Positions 34,791-45,750 of a stretch of 64,000 nucleotides of DNA are shown piece after piece. Made by a program: the position numbers and the translations under genes. The stretch comes from Varanus komodoensis (Eukaryota; Chordata; Lepidosauria; Squamata; Varanidae), in NCBI RefSeq assembly GCF_004798865.1, contig NW_025336481.1, positions 33,268,299-33,332,298 on the forward strand. The letters run 5' to 3'. The notes under the pieces were generated by a model. That model had not been told where the DNA came from. It was given only the letters and a program-made list of their open reading frames with translations, and searched no databases. Each line of letters opens with the position of its first letter. The stretch's first letter is position 1.

Positions 34791-37025
34791 ACAATAAATA
34801 AAATTTAATAGAAATGTCAAGGAACACCTATTGTTGTTCTTAATGATGCTACATTGTTGTGTTGCTATGATAATAGTGATGAATATTATTTAAAATTTAG
34901 AATTATTCACCTCTCTCTGTCTAAATGGAGACACTGAAACTCTGTTTTGGTCATCTCTACAGCCTGAATGTCCGGGTACAGTAATAAATCCATAGGTAAA
35001 TTGGGTAATTATCAAATCCAGTTTGAAGAATGTAATTCTCAGTGAGGTAGAGAGCCTCCTTACTTATCTACTTACTAACTACTGATAGTTTGCAGGAGAT
35101 GGCATATGACAGACCAATCGAGTTGTGGAGTTTGGCAAGGGTAAAGAACTATGAGAGGCTGCCCGAACTTCATTCTGGTTTTGGGAATGGGGATAGGAAC
35201 CCAAAAGCAGACATGGTGGAAGAGGCTAAAAATGAACACTTTCTAGAAAACCTACCAAACCTTGAGTAACTGTTACAAGAGAGGCAAACACCTGAATTTT
35301 TGTCTGTATCTGGAGAACAAAATTAACTGTCTTCTACTGTAACCCTTGGTGTAGGACTGGGTAGCTAAGGAAGGGAAAACTTATCTTCTGGAGCCTGGAA
35401 AAGCGGTAGTGAGAAAAAATAATATTGTTCTGGTCATTAGCCTCATTAGCCTGGGGCCATTGGGTGAAAAGACTATAGCAGCAAGGAATCTGCTGTAGTT
35501 TTACAGAATGCAGCAAAGACTTTGAGTGTGTGAATCACAGGAAGCTATGAATGGTTCAAATAAAGCTGTAGGGGTGTCTCCATGCTTGAGTGTGCTGAAG
35601 CCCTGTATCGTGACTGGTGCTCAAATCAGTATCTCAGTGGTGAGTTTGCTCCATGACTCCTGCCATGCAAAAAATCACCTACCCTGTGTTCTTGCTTCAT
35701 GCACTCTGCCACCAGCCCATGACCCGGAGCATTGACTAGGAAAGCATGCAGATCAAAGTGATGACCTTGAGAGAAAGGATAAGGAATTTTAGCTGTAATA
35801 AGGGCAAGAGGAGAGCTGGCCAAGCATGTGCTGTTTAATGGGGTAGACTGAGGTTAAGTACAACCTCTAGTTCAGACCTGAGTTCCATTGCTTCCTTGTG
35901 AAGGCAGAATGACTAAAACTGAACAGATGTATATCGATTTTCCATAGCACTCCAAAGCAACCACACCAAAAGTGCTCTTCATCTCTGGCTGTGCTGCAAG
36001 AGAGTCATTGTGAGTATCTTAGCTCTCTATAATGGTGAGCCTGAGGAGAAACTAAAAGAGCTGGGGGTAGAGGAGAAAATTTAAGGTAAAAGACACATTT
36101 TCTGAACATGCATACCTGGAAAGGAAGCTAAGTAGTATATTAGTATGTGGGGCAGTACATTAGTATTATTAGGGCATTTAAGTGAGTTAAGGAGGGAAGT
36201 ATCAGGCTTTAAACCCTTTAATTTTTGCAGTTGGATTTGCTCTGCAAAATTGCATTGCAGCCAGTGAATATGTCAGAATAAGCAGCTCCAAGTGGCTAGC
36301 AAGCATCGGGGTGGGGGGTGGGAGTTCCCAGCTGCACAGGTTTAGTGAGCCTTGTTTCAGACTGTTTTTACTCTGTTCCTTGAAAAAGCAGGGGAAGAAG
36401 GACTTTGGATCTAAAAGAGTGCTTAATTTAAAAACAGCCCTTATGTACAAGGTGAATGTTCACTTAAAACCACAGACTAAATTCACACTTTTATCTATTT
36501 ATATTCGTGTTGTCAGCCAAACAGTTGCAAGAATGCTGGTGACATTCTTTCCAGTTAATCTCCATTGTTAAGGGAGGCCTCATTCCTGAGCTAACCATGA
36601 CCTAGTTTAAATCGCAGATGTGTAAATGTGTCCCTTTCATTTTTATCTGAAATTCTTCAGGCCAGCTGCTATGTAGTTTTTAACTGTGGAAGAGCAAACA
36701 CGCTGTACTTGGAGAGATCTGGAGTTGGCAGAATGCAATGAAGGCTGGACATTATGGTCTTTTGTTTCAGTGTAAAAGTGTCTGTAAGGCCTACAAGGAC
36801 ATTTATGGACAATGCTCATAGATTTGGAAAGCTCTGCCAAAACACAGCTATCATTCAGTGTGTCCATGGATGAAAAAGATCTACCTGGTGGGCTGAATCT
36901 CTTACGGAGAGAACGTGTGTTGGTGGGAAGGTTGGGCTCAACAGTTATCAGCCCAGGCAAGACGGAGATGATAATATGATAGAAGAATCAGATCTGGGCT
37001 TTATGCTCTGAATGGAATTGCATTC
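34791..37025. other. Unassigned DNA
   Basis: About 2.2 kb without a recognised element. A G-rich run (GGGGTGGGGGGTGGGAG) lies at about 36308-36324. The 105-codon minus frame at 36643-36960 reads plausibly (TRSLRKRFSPPGRSFSS) but is of chance length and has no good acceptor upstream. Confidence 0.35.
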
Positions 37026-37029
37026 TCCC

Positions 37030-37400
37030 TTAGAGATCATGCTCACAGCTTGGCAGAGATCCTGGATCCTGGACTAGCATTGAATGTCCAGGCATCAGCT
37101 GCAACCAGAAGTCCTTTTCTGTACTTTTTCACTAAGTACTTTTATTTAGGGATGCTCTTGAGGGCACTATTGGAACCCACAAAAAGTGGAATTGCCTCTT
37201 TTGTTGGGTCCCAGCTGCAGAGATTCTATCAAACCAATTTTTCAATCATTCAAAGGTTGTTTCAAGACAAAAAGTTCAAGAGTCTGGTTTTAACATTTAA
37301 AGTCCTAAATGACTTTGGGTTTGGGATGCTTGCCTGCACCGTAATAAAACCTGTCCTGGAAATGGAAAGGCTTTTCTCTAGGTACGATTTGCATTTTAGT
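37030..37400 (+). mobile_element. L2-like LINE, reverse-transcriptase C-terminal region
   Basis: The open frame 37050-37403 (117 codons) is LINE-derived, not a host gene. AEILDPGLALNVQASAATRS corresponds to the L2 'LGV.LDP.L.ME.Q..A..RSAFFHL' block, and KSLVLTFKVLNDFGFGMLA to 'KVLVITFKALYG.GPAYL'. The sequence between them is shortened compared with the family. The methionine is not a real start. Confidence 0.75.
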
Positions 37401-38104
37401 TAAGACTAATACTGACAAACAATTACTTTTACTCTGTTAGTCTGATGCTTAAGCATTAGATCACATTTGCATTTCTATTTTGTATGATGCTTTTAAGATC
37501 CTCCCTTAAATATTATGATTTATGATATATTACAGTAGGCGTATTTATTTCTTTTCACATTAATTAATCTTTATTTCCTGTCTCATTCCTCACTCAAAGA
37601 GCTTCAAATGAATAATAGTAGTTCAATGTAGATAATATAGATATCACAGACTAATATTGATACCTATATTATTGTTGTTGATGGTGTTGTTGTTATGAGT
37701 CAATATAGCTAATATAATGTAGCGAAGCTGGCATGTAAGTCTTCTCGGGGTGGACAATTTCTGGGAGTTGGGGCCACCATTGCCCCCAGAACCTGTTGGG
37801 ACACTCCCTCCCATTGCTGCTGTGCCAAATCTTGTCCACATCTGTAAAGAAATGTCACCACTTGTATGTCATGGCCATTTGATTCTGCCATTTCTCATGA
37901 TTTTTTCTCTACCCCTGTGTTCAGTGCTTCAGGGATCAATGTTGTGGGCTCTGTGTTAGTCTCTATGGTGTGAGAAGAAGCTTTGCTTTTTTTCTGCTGC
38001 AATGGAAATGATGACTCACAATGTAAAACTCTTACTTAAGGAAGAACGTGGCTATTTTAAGTTGGGGTCAGAGTCATATGGCCAAAAATGGGTCAGATGG
38101 CTCA
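37401..38104. other. Unassigned DNA
   Basis: AT-rich with a small GTTGTTGAT-type run near 37670. Nothing else recognised. Confidence 0.4.
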
Positions 38105-38131
38105 ACACACACACACACACACACATACACA

Positions 38132-38195
<64 letters not shown>
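38105..38195. repeat. Compound (CA)n-(GA)n microsatellite
   Basis: (CA)n with one TA interruption at 38105-38149 passes directly into perfect (GA)n to 38195. Total about 91 bp. Open frames that cross it are artefacts of the dinucleotide repeat. Confidence 0.98.
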
Positions 38196-38197
<2 letters not shown>

Positions 38198-38489
38198 CTG
38201 CAGCAGCACAGAATACTAGATTGCTCTGGGGCATTTCTTACCCTGCACATTAGGGCAGAATCCAGCGAGACACTCGCTTGAAGCTACTGTGCTTTGCGTG
38301 CCTCAGTGCGGAGGGGTGTCTTCTCAGCTGCAGCATCCATCAAAGGAGATAATCTCTCCATTGAGATAGGTGGGGTTCTACTGTGCAAGGTTTGCACCAG
38401 TGACTTAAAACACATTGTTTCTTCAGGCCTTCAGGCCTTTCCCTGACTGCAACCATTGCCAGCTCTCTTGTCATCCCACCCTCCTGTGG
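38196..38489. other. Unassigned DNA, possibly LINE-derived
   Basis: A doubled TTCAGGCC word occurs at about 38421-38438. This may be the inward part of the L2-like copy that ends at 38640, but the match is not secure. Confidence 0.3.
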
Positions 38490-38640
38490 TCCCAGTTACT
38501 TTAATGAGATGTATTGTTCTATCACTGTTTTATTGTTTTAAAGCAACGGGCTGATTGTATTTTATGATGATTTTATCTTGTAAATGCCTTTAGAATTTTT
38601 GGAATGAAAAATGATGAGCAATTGTACTGAAATAAATGTG
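38490..38640 (+). mobile_element. L2-like LINE 3' tail
   Basis: TTTTATTGTTTTAAAGCAAC and TTTTATCTTGTAAATGCCTT, followed by TTGGAATGAAAAATGATGAG and AAATAAATG, keep the T-rich UTR, terminal block and tail order of the family. Diverged. Confidence 0.5.
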
Positions 38641-38735
38641 TGTGTGGCAGTGATGAAAGAGGGGGAAATATAGGGGAAAGATGGAGAGAGAGGGGGAAGC
38701 ACTGATAGAAAGAGAGGGAGGGGAAAAGGTTGAGA
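38641..38735. repeat. Purine-rich tract
   Basis: An imperfect run of GGGGGAAA, GGAGAGAGAGGGGG and GAGAGGGAGGGGAAAAGG words, nearly all purine on the plus strand. Confidence 0.75.
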
Positions 38736-38980
38736 TCCAAATATACTGCTCCCCAGTTTCTGCCATGTTCTTCTTTCATCTGTATTTCTCTCCATCATAT
38801 CTCACATGAATAGCAAGAGTCTTTGAACCACAGATCATTGGGGGATGCAAGCCTTATTCCATGAATATGAACTTTGTTCCTTCACAGAAGGAAAGTTAGG
38901 ATCCGAGCCTATCATACACTGAAGTTGGCATTAAAAAGCACAGTCATGGTGCATAACCAACTGCCTGTCCTCTTTCATCT
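38736..38980. other. Unassigned DNA
   Basis: Nothing recognised. Confidence 0.4.
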
Positions 38981-38984
38981 GTTC

Positions 38985-39170
38985 TTTCTAATCTTTAGGA
39001 GTTTGCTCTTTATTAATATTAATTGCAGTCTTGGAGCAATAAAAGGAAATTCTTCAAATACGTTCCTGCCAAGCAATGCAGTCATATAAAATATTATTGT
39101 GAAATTGGGAGCTAATTCAAAATCAATGAAAGCAATAATTTATTAATGAAAAGATGCTAGTGAAAAATGT
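38985..39170. promoter_or_regulatory. Candidate conserved non-coding block
   Basis: Repeat-free AT-rich block with TTTATTAATATTAATTGCAG and GAAAGCAATAATTTATTAAT. Suggestive of homeodomain or POU sites. Inference only. Confidence 0.22.
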
Positions 39171-41085
39171 TATAGTAAAGCTTGCATGGGAATTGTAATC
39201 CTCCCTGGCATTGAGTTTGTTCTCTGCGCCAGACTTCAAAGGTCAGGAGGAGTCTTTTCCCAGAGGAGGAAAGCCAGCCGAGGGGACATGTATAAGCCTT
39301 GGGTATTCCCCAATGTGTCACAATGACATTTACAGGGCCAATTTCATCAACCTGAAACTGTGGAATCACCAGTCACTGGTGACAAGGGCTCAGTAAGAAT
39401 TTTGTGGAGACTGTTCTGCTTGGGCAATTGAAAGCATCCCTTTTTGTCCACTTCATGCTGCCCTGAAGGATCAATGTATTGGTATTTGGCTGGCTGGCTT
39501 GTTCCCACATTCGGCCAACAGGCAGATACAGTGTGGACGGGGACAGTCCACCAATCCACCTGATCCTTCACTGATGGAATGGAGGCTGGTTTTAGGCCAT
39601 GGCAGTTATGGAACATTCAGGGCCTTTCCAGTTGTGGCTTCATGCAATCACAAAGGGCTCCTGAACTGACCTCTTTCATGTGCTGACCTACAAGGTCCAA
39701 GTGAATGGGATTGCAACTGCCTGTGCTGGCAGCAGCAAAATTAAGAGCCAGGGTGTAGTTGCTCTTCGCAGAATTACAGTGAGTGCAACTGCTAAGAGAT
39801 CTTTTTAAATATAGGCAGTGATATTGAAATCCGTTTAGCGATATGTGAATCAGCAGAATTTGAGCATGCTGAAATTCTTCAATTTCCATCTTGGAGCTTG
39901 TTCCAACCTGAGTCTTTTCTGCTTATCACATGAAGTCTGTGTGTACTTTCCCATACATATCAACTGTGCACCTCTCTGAAACATGTGCCTGCTCCTCACA
40001 TTGATTACTTTATATTTGTGCATATATTCCAAAAGTAAGTATTCTTGATGCATCTTTTTCCAATGTATGCATGCTGTCAAATGTTTGGAGGGGGTTGGTG
40101 GGAAGGAAGCACAAATCACATTGCAGTCTTGGAAATGTTTAAACTGACTGCAACTTGTGTCCATGAACATGTTTGGTCAGAAGGTTTTTCCAAGGTTTCC
40201 AACCATTCCAAAATTTGATACCAAACAAAAATAAACTGATACCAATCTCTCACATGTACCTAAATCTACTAAATAAACAACCTTCTTAACTTTCTCGTAA
40301 AGATTGTGATCTTGCTCTGATCAATTGTTAGTCCAGGCCTAGCTGGCTTCTAATTGCAGATTCCTTTATGTTACATACAGTGCCACCCCGCTTAAACCCA
40401 TCTCTTTTCTTGTGCCTTCATTCCTGACTTGGAGTGTGGGAACAATAAATATACAGAGAACACAAATAATATATTTTCCTTAAAAAAGAAATAGTAATGC
40501 TGTGGTTTCCATATAATTAGTAATCCCACTGCATATGTCTACCAATCTGACACAAAGTATTTTTAAGCATTATATTAACAGTATATAATTATGTTTGGAA
40601 GGCATATCAGATGAAAATTATTCTATTAAGTAAATGCAGTTAACATGTCCCAGGTAGCTGCCTGGTTTTAGTCTTTATACAGAGATTACTTTTTATTATT
40701 GGTGGTGTTGCAACAAATGAATTCTGATCTCTGTCCAGTTTACTGTTCTCCAAATGACAAGCTGGGTCTCACCTGTGTCAGAGTTGCTGTCCCCTACCCA
40801 CCAAAGTCTAACACAGAGTGAGTAAAGTCCAAGTTTAGCCATCTAATGATGTCTGATGGGGACCTCATGAAATTTATTTATGTACACAAAACTTATGTCC
40901 AGACATGTATGGGCTGCCAAAGGGGCTTGCAAACCAGCTAACCTTTTTATCAGTACCCATTCTGGATGCTGTTTTTTAAAGTGTAGTTTTGGAACACACA
41001 AAAATGGCCTCCAGTCCCCCCTAAATTGTCTATCCCTGGATTAATACCTTTTCTAATTCCTATTGGGAATGACCCAAAGACCATC
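39171..41085. other. Unassigned DNA
   Basis: The part 39200-39900 is somewhat richer in G+C and carries several antiparallel frames of 60-106 codons. None has a recognisable domain or splice context. No repeat family recognised. Confidence 0.35.
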
Positions 41086-41089
41086 ATCA

Positions 41090-41165
41090 GGCATAACAGT
41101 CCTTGCTTAAGCCCATAGAATTGAACAGAGATAAACGTATTTAAGTCTGTTGAATGATAGGCAGT
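41090..41165. repeat. Possible dispersed-motif copy, inverse
   Basis: CCTTGCTTAAGCCCATAGAA followed by TTGAACAGAG reads, reversed, close to 'aattcaatgggcttaagca', related to the dispersed GGGACTTACTT motif. Confidence 0.3.
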
Positions 41166-42027
41166 AGTTCAAATCACAGGGCAGATGGCTTCACAAGCTG
41201 TACTATTCCAGCAACACCCTGAGAGCACCAGGTTGCACAAGTGTACCACAGAATCATTCACTACAACACAAAGATCCTTGAGCACAGTAGTTGTTAGAGT
41301 TGCAGTTCTAACCAGACTTGCTTTGAAATGATCCTGTTGGTTTCAAAATAATCCATCATGTGGATGGAGACTAGAACTGTAATCTTGTAATTGGTTCTTC
41401 CCCTTCTTAGGGGAATGAGCTGTTCAAAATTGTGGAAACAAGGCAGAAACAGTGACATGATATGCCAAGGTTCCAACTCAGTTGCACAAACTCCAGGAAC
41501 TCATTGCTTTATGAGTCCTATGGCCTGTTGATAAATATGTTTGAGTTCAGTCTGTATTTGTGCCAATTTCCAGCATATCTGTAAGGCTTTTCAAGGCCCC
41601 ACATTCCTAGCTTCATTATCCACTAGAATGCCCATGTGTCCTATTTCACAGAAAGCAGTCCTCTGTCTTAAGGGCTGTCAGATGAGAGACCCATTTCCTG
41701 AAGCTGTCTTCTGTTTAAAGAACAATCCAACCTAAATCCAGATAAGAGATAAAGAACAAAACTGGCCACGTTCTTCCCCATAATAGCGAGATGCACTGTC
41801 TCACTGTTTGAATTATTGCTGTTTTGAAATTTGCATCTATACATCAACACCTGGAAATTGGATAGAAATGCTCTTTTCTGAATGATGTTTTTCTTCTTCC
41901 CACATAGGTCTGCCTGCTCAACTTTTGAGACTTGAAATGGCCCCTTGGGACACCAATCCAGCATTCCTCCTAGCAGCCCCATTTGGGTAGAATTGTCTTC
42001 AGCACCCCATTCTCCTGGCTGCACATG
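41166..42027. other. Unassigned DNA
   Basis: Nothing recognised. Minus frame 41668-42024 is of chance length. Confidence 0.4.
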
Positions 42028-42066
42028 TGCTAATGCTTACTCTCAAGTAAATCTAAATCAAATGGC
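42028..42066. repeat. Dispersed 'GGACTTACTT' motif copy
   Basis: GCTAATGCTTACTCTCAAGT followed by AAATCTAAATC is a diverged copy of the motif. Confidence 0.35.
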
Positions 42067-42339
42067 AGGCACAGACTATGATCCTGACCAGAGTTACATG
42101 CAATGGGTTCCACTGAGTTTTAGCTGAATATTCTTCCAAGTACAGGTTTTCCAGACTTCTTAAATTTGTTTCCATTTTCTTTACAACCTTACAGAAAAGT
42201 GTGAATAATACAAAATTGCAGACTTTGAATCATGTATACATTCAAAATGATATGCTTTTCTTCCTACACTTACACGATTTGGTTTTTTTCACCTTCCTAT
42301 TTTCAATATATATTATTAAACAATGAGCTTTACTTGTGA

Positions 42340-42735
42340 TAATGGTAATTGTTAAAATGCACTCTTAGCAGGCTACCAGCCTTTCATAAATATTACATTC
42401 TTACGTTCTGTAGCTGAATCCAAAGACTATGAAAATTTGGTAAGTTTAGAGGATGAATTATTTATTTATGTTCTAATCTGCATAAAGAAAAACAGTGTTT
42501 GCTCATTAAATTTAGAATGATGAGAGGAGACATATGGCCAGCCATTTCTTCTCGATTAATTTGGAGCATTTTTTTAAGATGGGACAAATGCTTTTTTATT
42601 TTTTTTAAGATGGGCATAAGATGTGAATGCTCTAACATTGTTGGAAAACCAATTAAGGACGATTTACTCTCTCATATGCCTGAACACACTCAGGTATCAA
42701 CCATATTAAAGCTATCATCTGTCCCTATTTGAGTC
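42340..42735. promoter_or_regulatory. Candidate conserved non-coding block with internal duplication
   Basis: Repeat-poor AT-rich sequence (GATAATGGTAATTGTTAAAA; GATGAATTATTTATTTATG). Within it, a TTTTTTTAAGATGGG block occurs at about 42569-42583 and again at about 42600-42614, a local duplication with about 31-bp spacing. Confidence 0.22.
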
Positions 42736-43551
42736 GCTCTGTGTGGGATAGTTACCATGCCAAATTAGTATTTCATTTCCTTCTGAAGAAAATTCTTTTC
42801 TTGGTTTTTAATTTTCCCGGGTTACCAGCATACCATGCTTTATATTACAAAACCCACACTAAGAAAATAAGCTCCACATCCCATGCTATCGATGAATAGT
42901 TTCTTCCTGTCAGAGTAATACCCTATTTCAAAAATAGGGATTCCAAGTCACCCTCACTGACATTTCAATGCGTTGACATTTCAATAAGTCTCCCATTATG
43001 TCTATTATTTTTTCATCACCACTGTGCAGTGATAGCTCTCATTTTCTGTTCTGCTTATACATGCAGGCATGATGAATGCAATGTTTTCTTGTAGTCCAAT
43101 CCTATGAAGGGTTAAGGTTCAACTACTTTTCAGATGGCAAGTCACAAAAATCACATTAAGATGGGGCTGAAGCAGACACACTTGTTCCCCGTATCAGGAA
43201 TACAACTTATATTTTTAGAGGGTGTGAGAGTGTGTCCTGCATATAAACATTTAAAATTCATTTTAAAGTTCTTTTAAACAAAGGACAGGGAAGAGAGGAG
43301 GGCTAAGTAGGATATGGATCACAGAATGTGATGAATGGTTAATGTTTCTTTGTGCAGCACAATTCCACCAAACACACCACACCCTTGGAAACCAGGTTTC
43401 ACTCTGGAATGGAATATTCTGCTGGTGACAGTAAGATCTTCAGGCAGGATTTTATATGAACTTGGATGGAAAGAGATAACATTCAATTTGCATAGTTTAT
43501 TATACATGCTATAATTGTAGACATGTTTACTTGTGATTAACTTCCACAAGT
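42736..43551. other. Unassigned DNA
   Basis: TGACATTTCAATGCG and TGACATTTCAATAAG at about 42958-42989 form a minor local duplication. No element recognised. Confidence 0.4.
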
Positions 43552-43583
43552 TGAACTCAATAGGACTTTGGTTGGAATAGATA
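43552..43583. repeat. Dispersed 'GGACTTACTT' motif copy
   Basis: GAACTCAATAGGACTTTGGT followed by TGGAATAGATAT matches 'gaattcaatgggacttacttctgagtagacat' loosely. Confidence 0.35.
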
Positions 43584-43639
43584 TTCTGAAGAATATGGGA
43601 GTTTATCAGATGAAGACCAAATAGCCATGGATCTTTACC

Positions 43640-44190
43640 TCACCTCTGCTGACAAGGGGACAGCAGAGGTGGGTGGCCCAATGGGACAACTGGTGCATGG
43701 AGAGGAGGCATGCCCACTTTCAGAATGCCCTTCCCAAAGGGATCGATGTCAAGCATGCTTATAAGAAAGGATCCTGGAGGTGATCACTACACTTGGTTTA
43801 ACAGACCACTCTGTGCATCCTCAGAGAATCATTCTGGGAGGTTTGAGCTTTCGGTTCAATAAAGAACACTGTGCAATGAGAATGGCCTGTGGTTTCTGAA
43901 TGCTTGAAGGAGGAACCTTGACTCATGACAACGTGCACCCTAAATAAACAAGCCTTAAATAAAATATGACTCAGGAAGAACAGGGACCCTGATAGAGAAG
44001 CAGAGAGGTTTCTATGGGCACCATATGGAAAACCTCACTGTTAGAAGTTGCCCTGACTGATTGAATCACTACCAGCTAATCAGAAAAGCCTGACACAAAA
44101 TGGAGAGGAGGAAGAGGGGGACTATCTAAGCCACAGTGGGCTCCTCACAAGAGGAAATAAAGAAGGATGTAAATGGGGGCAGGGTGGGGG
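43640..44190 (+). mobile_element. Possible LTR fossil
   Basis: The segment ending GCTTTCGGTTCAATAAAGAA places an AATAAA signal (43858-43863) shortly before GGCCTGTGGTTTCTGAATGC, an arrangement seen in retroviral LTR R-U5 regions. A second AATAAAG follows at about 44156. No retroviral genes are recognised beside it, so a solo or broken LTR is the most it could be. Family and age cannot be given. Confidence 0.2.
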
Positions 44191-45237
44191 AGGCATCTGT
44201 ATTTTGAAATACATTTGTGTCTGTATTCTTGATATTTTAGCAATGATTCCACTTCAGTCATTGCAAAGAATGGAAGTTATTTTTAAAGGTAACGTTGATA
44301 TCTGCAAACATACACATGAAAACAAAGGGGAAAAAAACCATAATGAGTTCTATCCCTGAAAGTGCATTCCTGAAGTAGGACTATGGTAAAGAACAAAGGA
44401 AATACAAAGTGAAACTGAAAGAATAATGAGGAAGCTAATGAGCTGCACCTTGGAGTATACTGGTTGCCAAACCATTATCTGGTTCAGTTGACATCATAAC
44501 AGAGGTGAATGTAAAAGGGGCATTTGAAAGAGAAGCAGACATTTCAGAAATTGTATTCTACCATGTGCTTGGGCAGCAGTTATTGCCCTTGGAAGATTGC
44601 CCAATCTTTCCTTCTAAGCAAGGCCCTTCAATCAAAACTTGAAACATTGGACAATTGCAGAATATTTACAAAGCAAATGGTCAGTCTATTCATAAGAAAA
44701 ATAAACTGGCTGCCATCAGCCTCAAATGATTCAGGCTAAACTTGTGTGCTCAAATTAGTAAAAGTGGAGTGGTTTCCCCCCACCTCCAGTTCTAGCACAT
44801 AAAATAGCTAAGGAAGTGGTGGGGGATTTAATTTAATTCAAAATATTCAAAAGACAGTCATACACAAGATAATTAAATATGTCTTAAAGGCATGGTATTA
44901 ATTTTAGTCACTGATATCACTTTGGTATTAATTCTCGAAACAGGTTTTGTGTTATTAAAGGTGCCACTGTGTCATTTTCATGACTAAACACCTCCCTGGA
45001 TTTAAAGCAAGCATTTTCAAAATTGTTTTGGCATCTTACAAGCAATTGTACATTGTCCGGATGTGGCATTTTGGTTAGTAAAGTCGATTTTTCCCCTACA
45101 GGATGTGGGATCTTTTGATTGCCTGAGGGAAGTAATCTGAATGACACATTACAGTTTGAACATGGAATGCATCTAATCCACACAACCCTCTTCTTGCAAA
45201 AAGCCAAGAACTAAGAGCCTTTTTTCTAACACATTTG
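44191..45237. other. Unassigned DNA
   Basis: No repeat family or exon recognised. Confidence 0.4.
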
Positions 45238-45420
45238 TCAGGATTATCTACAGCTAAAGATTAGTTTCTGCAGCATTTGCGGTGCAAATAGAAGAAAGGT
45301 GCATTATCTTATTCTCCCCATGGCCTAATTAGCCTATTAAATCATACTCTGGTAAAGACTGGCTAAATACTTCCTGATTCTGTCCCATTTAACTTGCTGG
45401 ATTCAGAAATATGACCATCT
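45238..45420. promoter_or_regulatory. Candidate conserved non-coding block
   Basis: Contains two tight palindromic cores, ATTTGCGGTGCAAAT (45275-45289) and GGCCTAATTAGCC (45322-45334), in repeat-free sequence. They resemble C/EBP- or POU-like and homeodomain dimer sites. Function is inferred. Confidence 0.27.
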
Positions 45421-45664
45421 TTAAGTGATGGTTTATGCAGAAGAGGCTTATTATAGCTGCTTTTTTATCCTACTTCCACATTTATATAGAGATTCTGTTA
45501 ATTCTGGCAGAGGGGAGGACCAGTTAGAACTTGTAATAAGGTATGAATACTATGAAAAGTATACAGCTTGCTACACTCTACTCCTAACAAACACAGGAAT
45601 AGTTATTTTTAATGTGAAGAATTACAGTAGCAGGAGCATTTTCAGCATATTTGAGATATCCTCA
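45421..45664. other. Unassigned DNA
   Basis: A 92-codon open frame (45425-45703) is Tyr/Ser-rich with no known family. Confidence 0.35.
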
Positions 45665-45750
45665 TCATTCACTCATTCATTCCATTTTTATACTGTCCTT
45701 TAGCCGAAGCATTATACTCCGTGACCTCAATGACTAAGGATAAAATTACA
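45665..45750 (-). mobile_element. L2-like LINE tail, inverse
   Basis: ATTCATTCCATTTTTATACT followed by GTCCTTTAGCCGAAGCATTA parallels the reversed tail at 62.15 kb ('ttatgccgccccattcgccgaagc'). Diverged short copy. Confidence 0.45.

Noticed and set aside
36643-36960. 105-codon minus-strand frame that reads like a Ser/Arg-rich protein
   Set aside because: No credible acceptor upstream, no known family, and within chance length.
37050-37403. 117-codon plus-strand frame as a possible host gene
   Set aside because: Its sequence matches L2-like reverse-transcriptase C-terminal blocks, so it is a LINE fragment.
38002-38281. Open frames of 60-83 codons over the CA/GA array
   Set aside because: Low-complexity Thr-His and Arg-Glu repeats from the microsatellite.
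39211-39396. Frame containing APDFKGQEESFP, briefly considered as a crystallin-like fold
   Set aside because: The similarity is a few residues only, with no Greek-key spacing and no exon signals.
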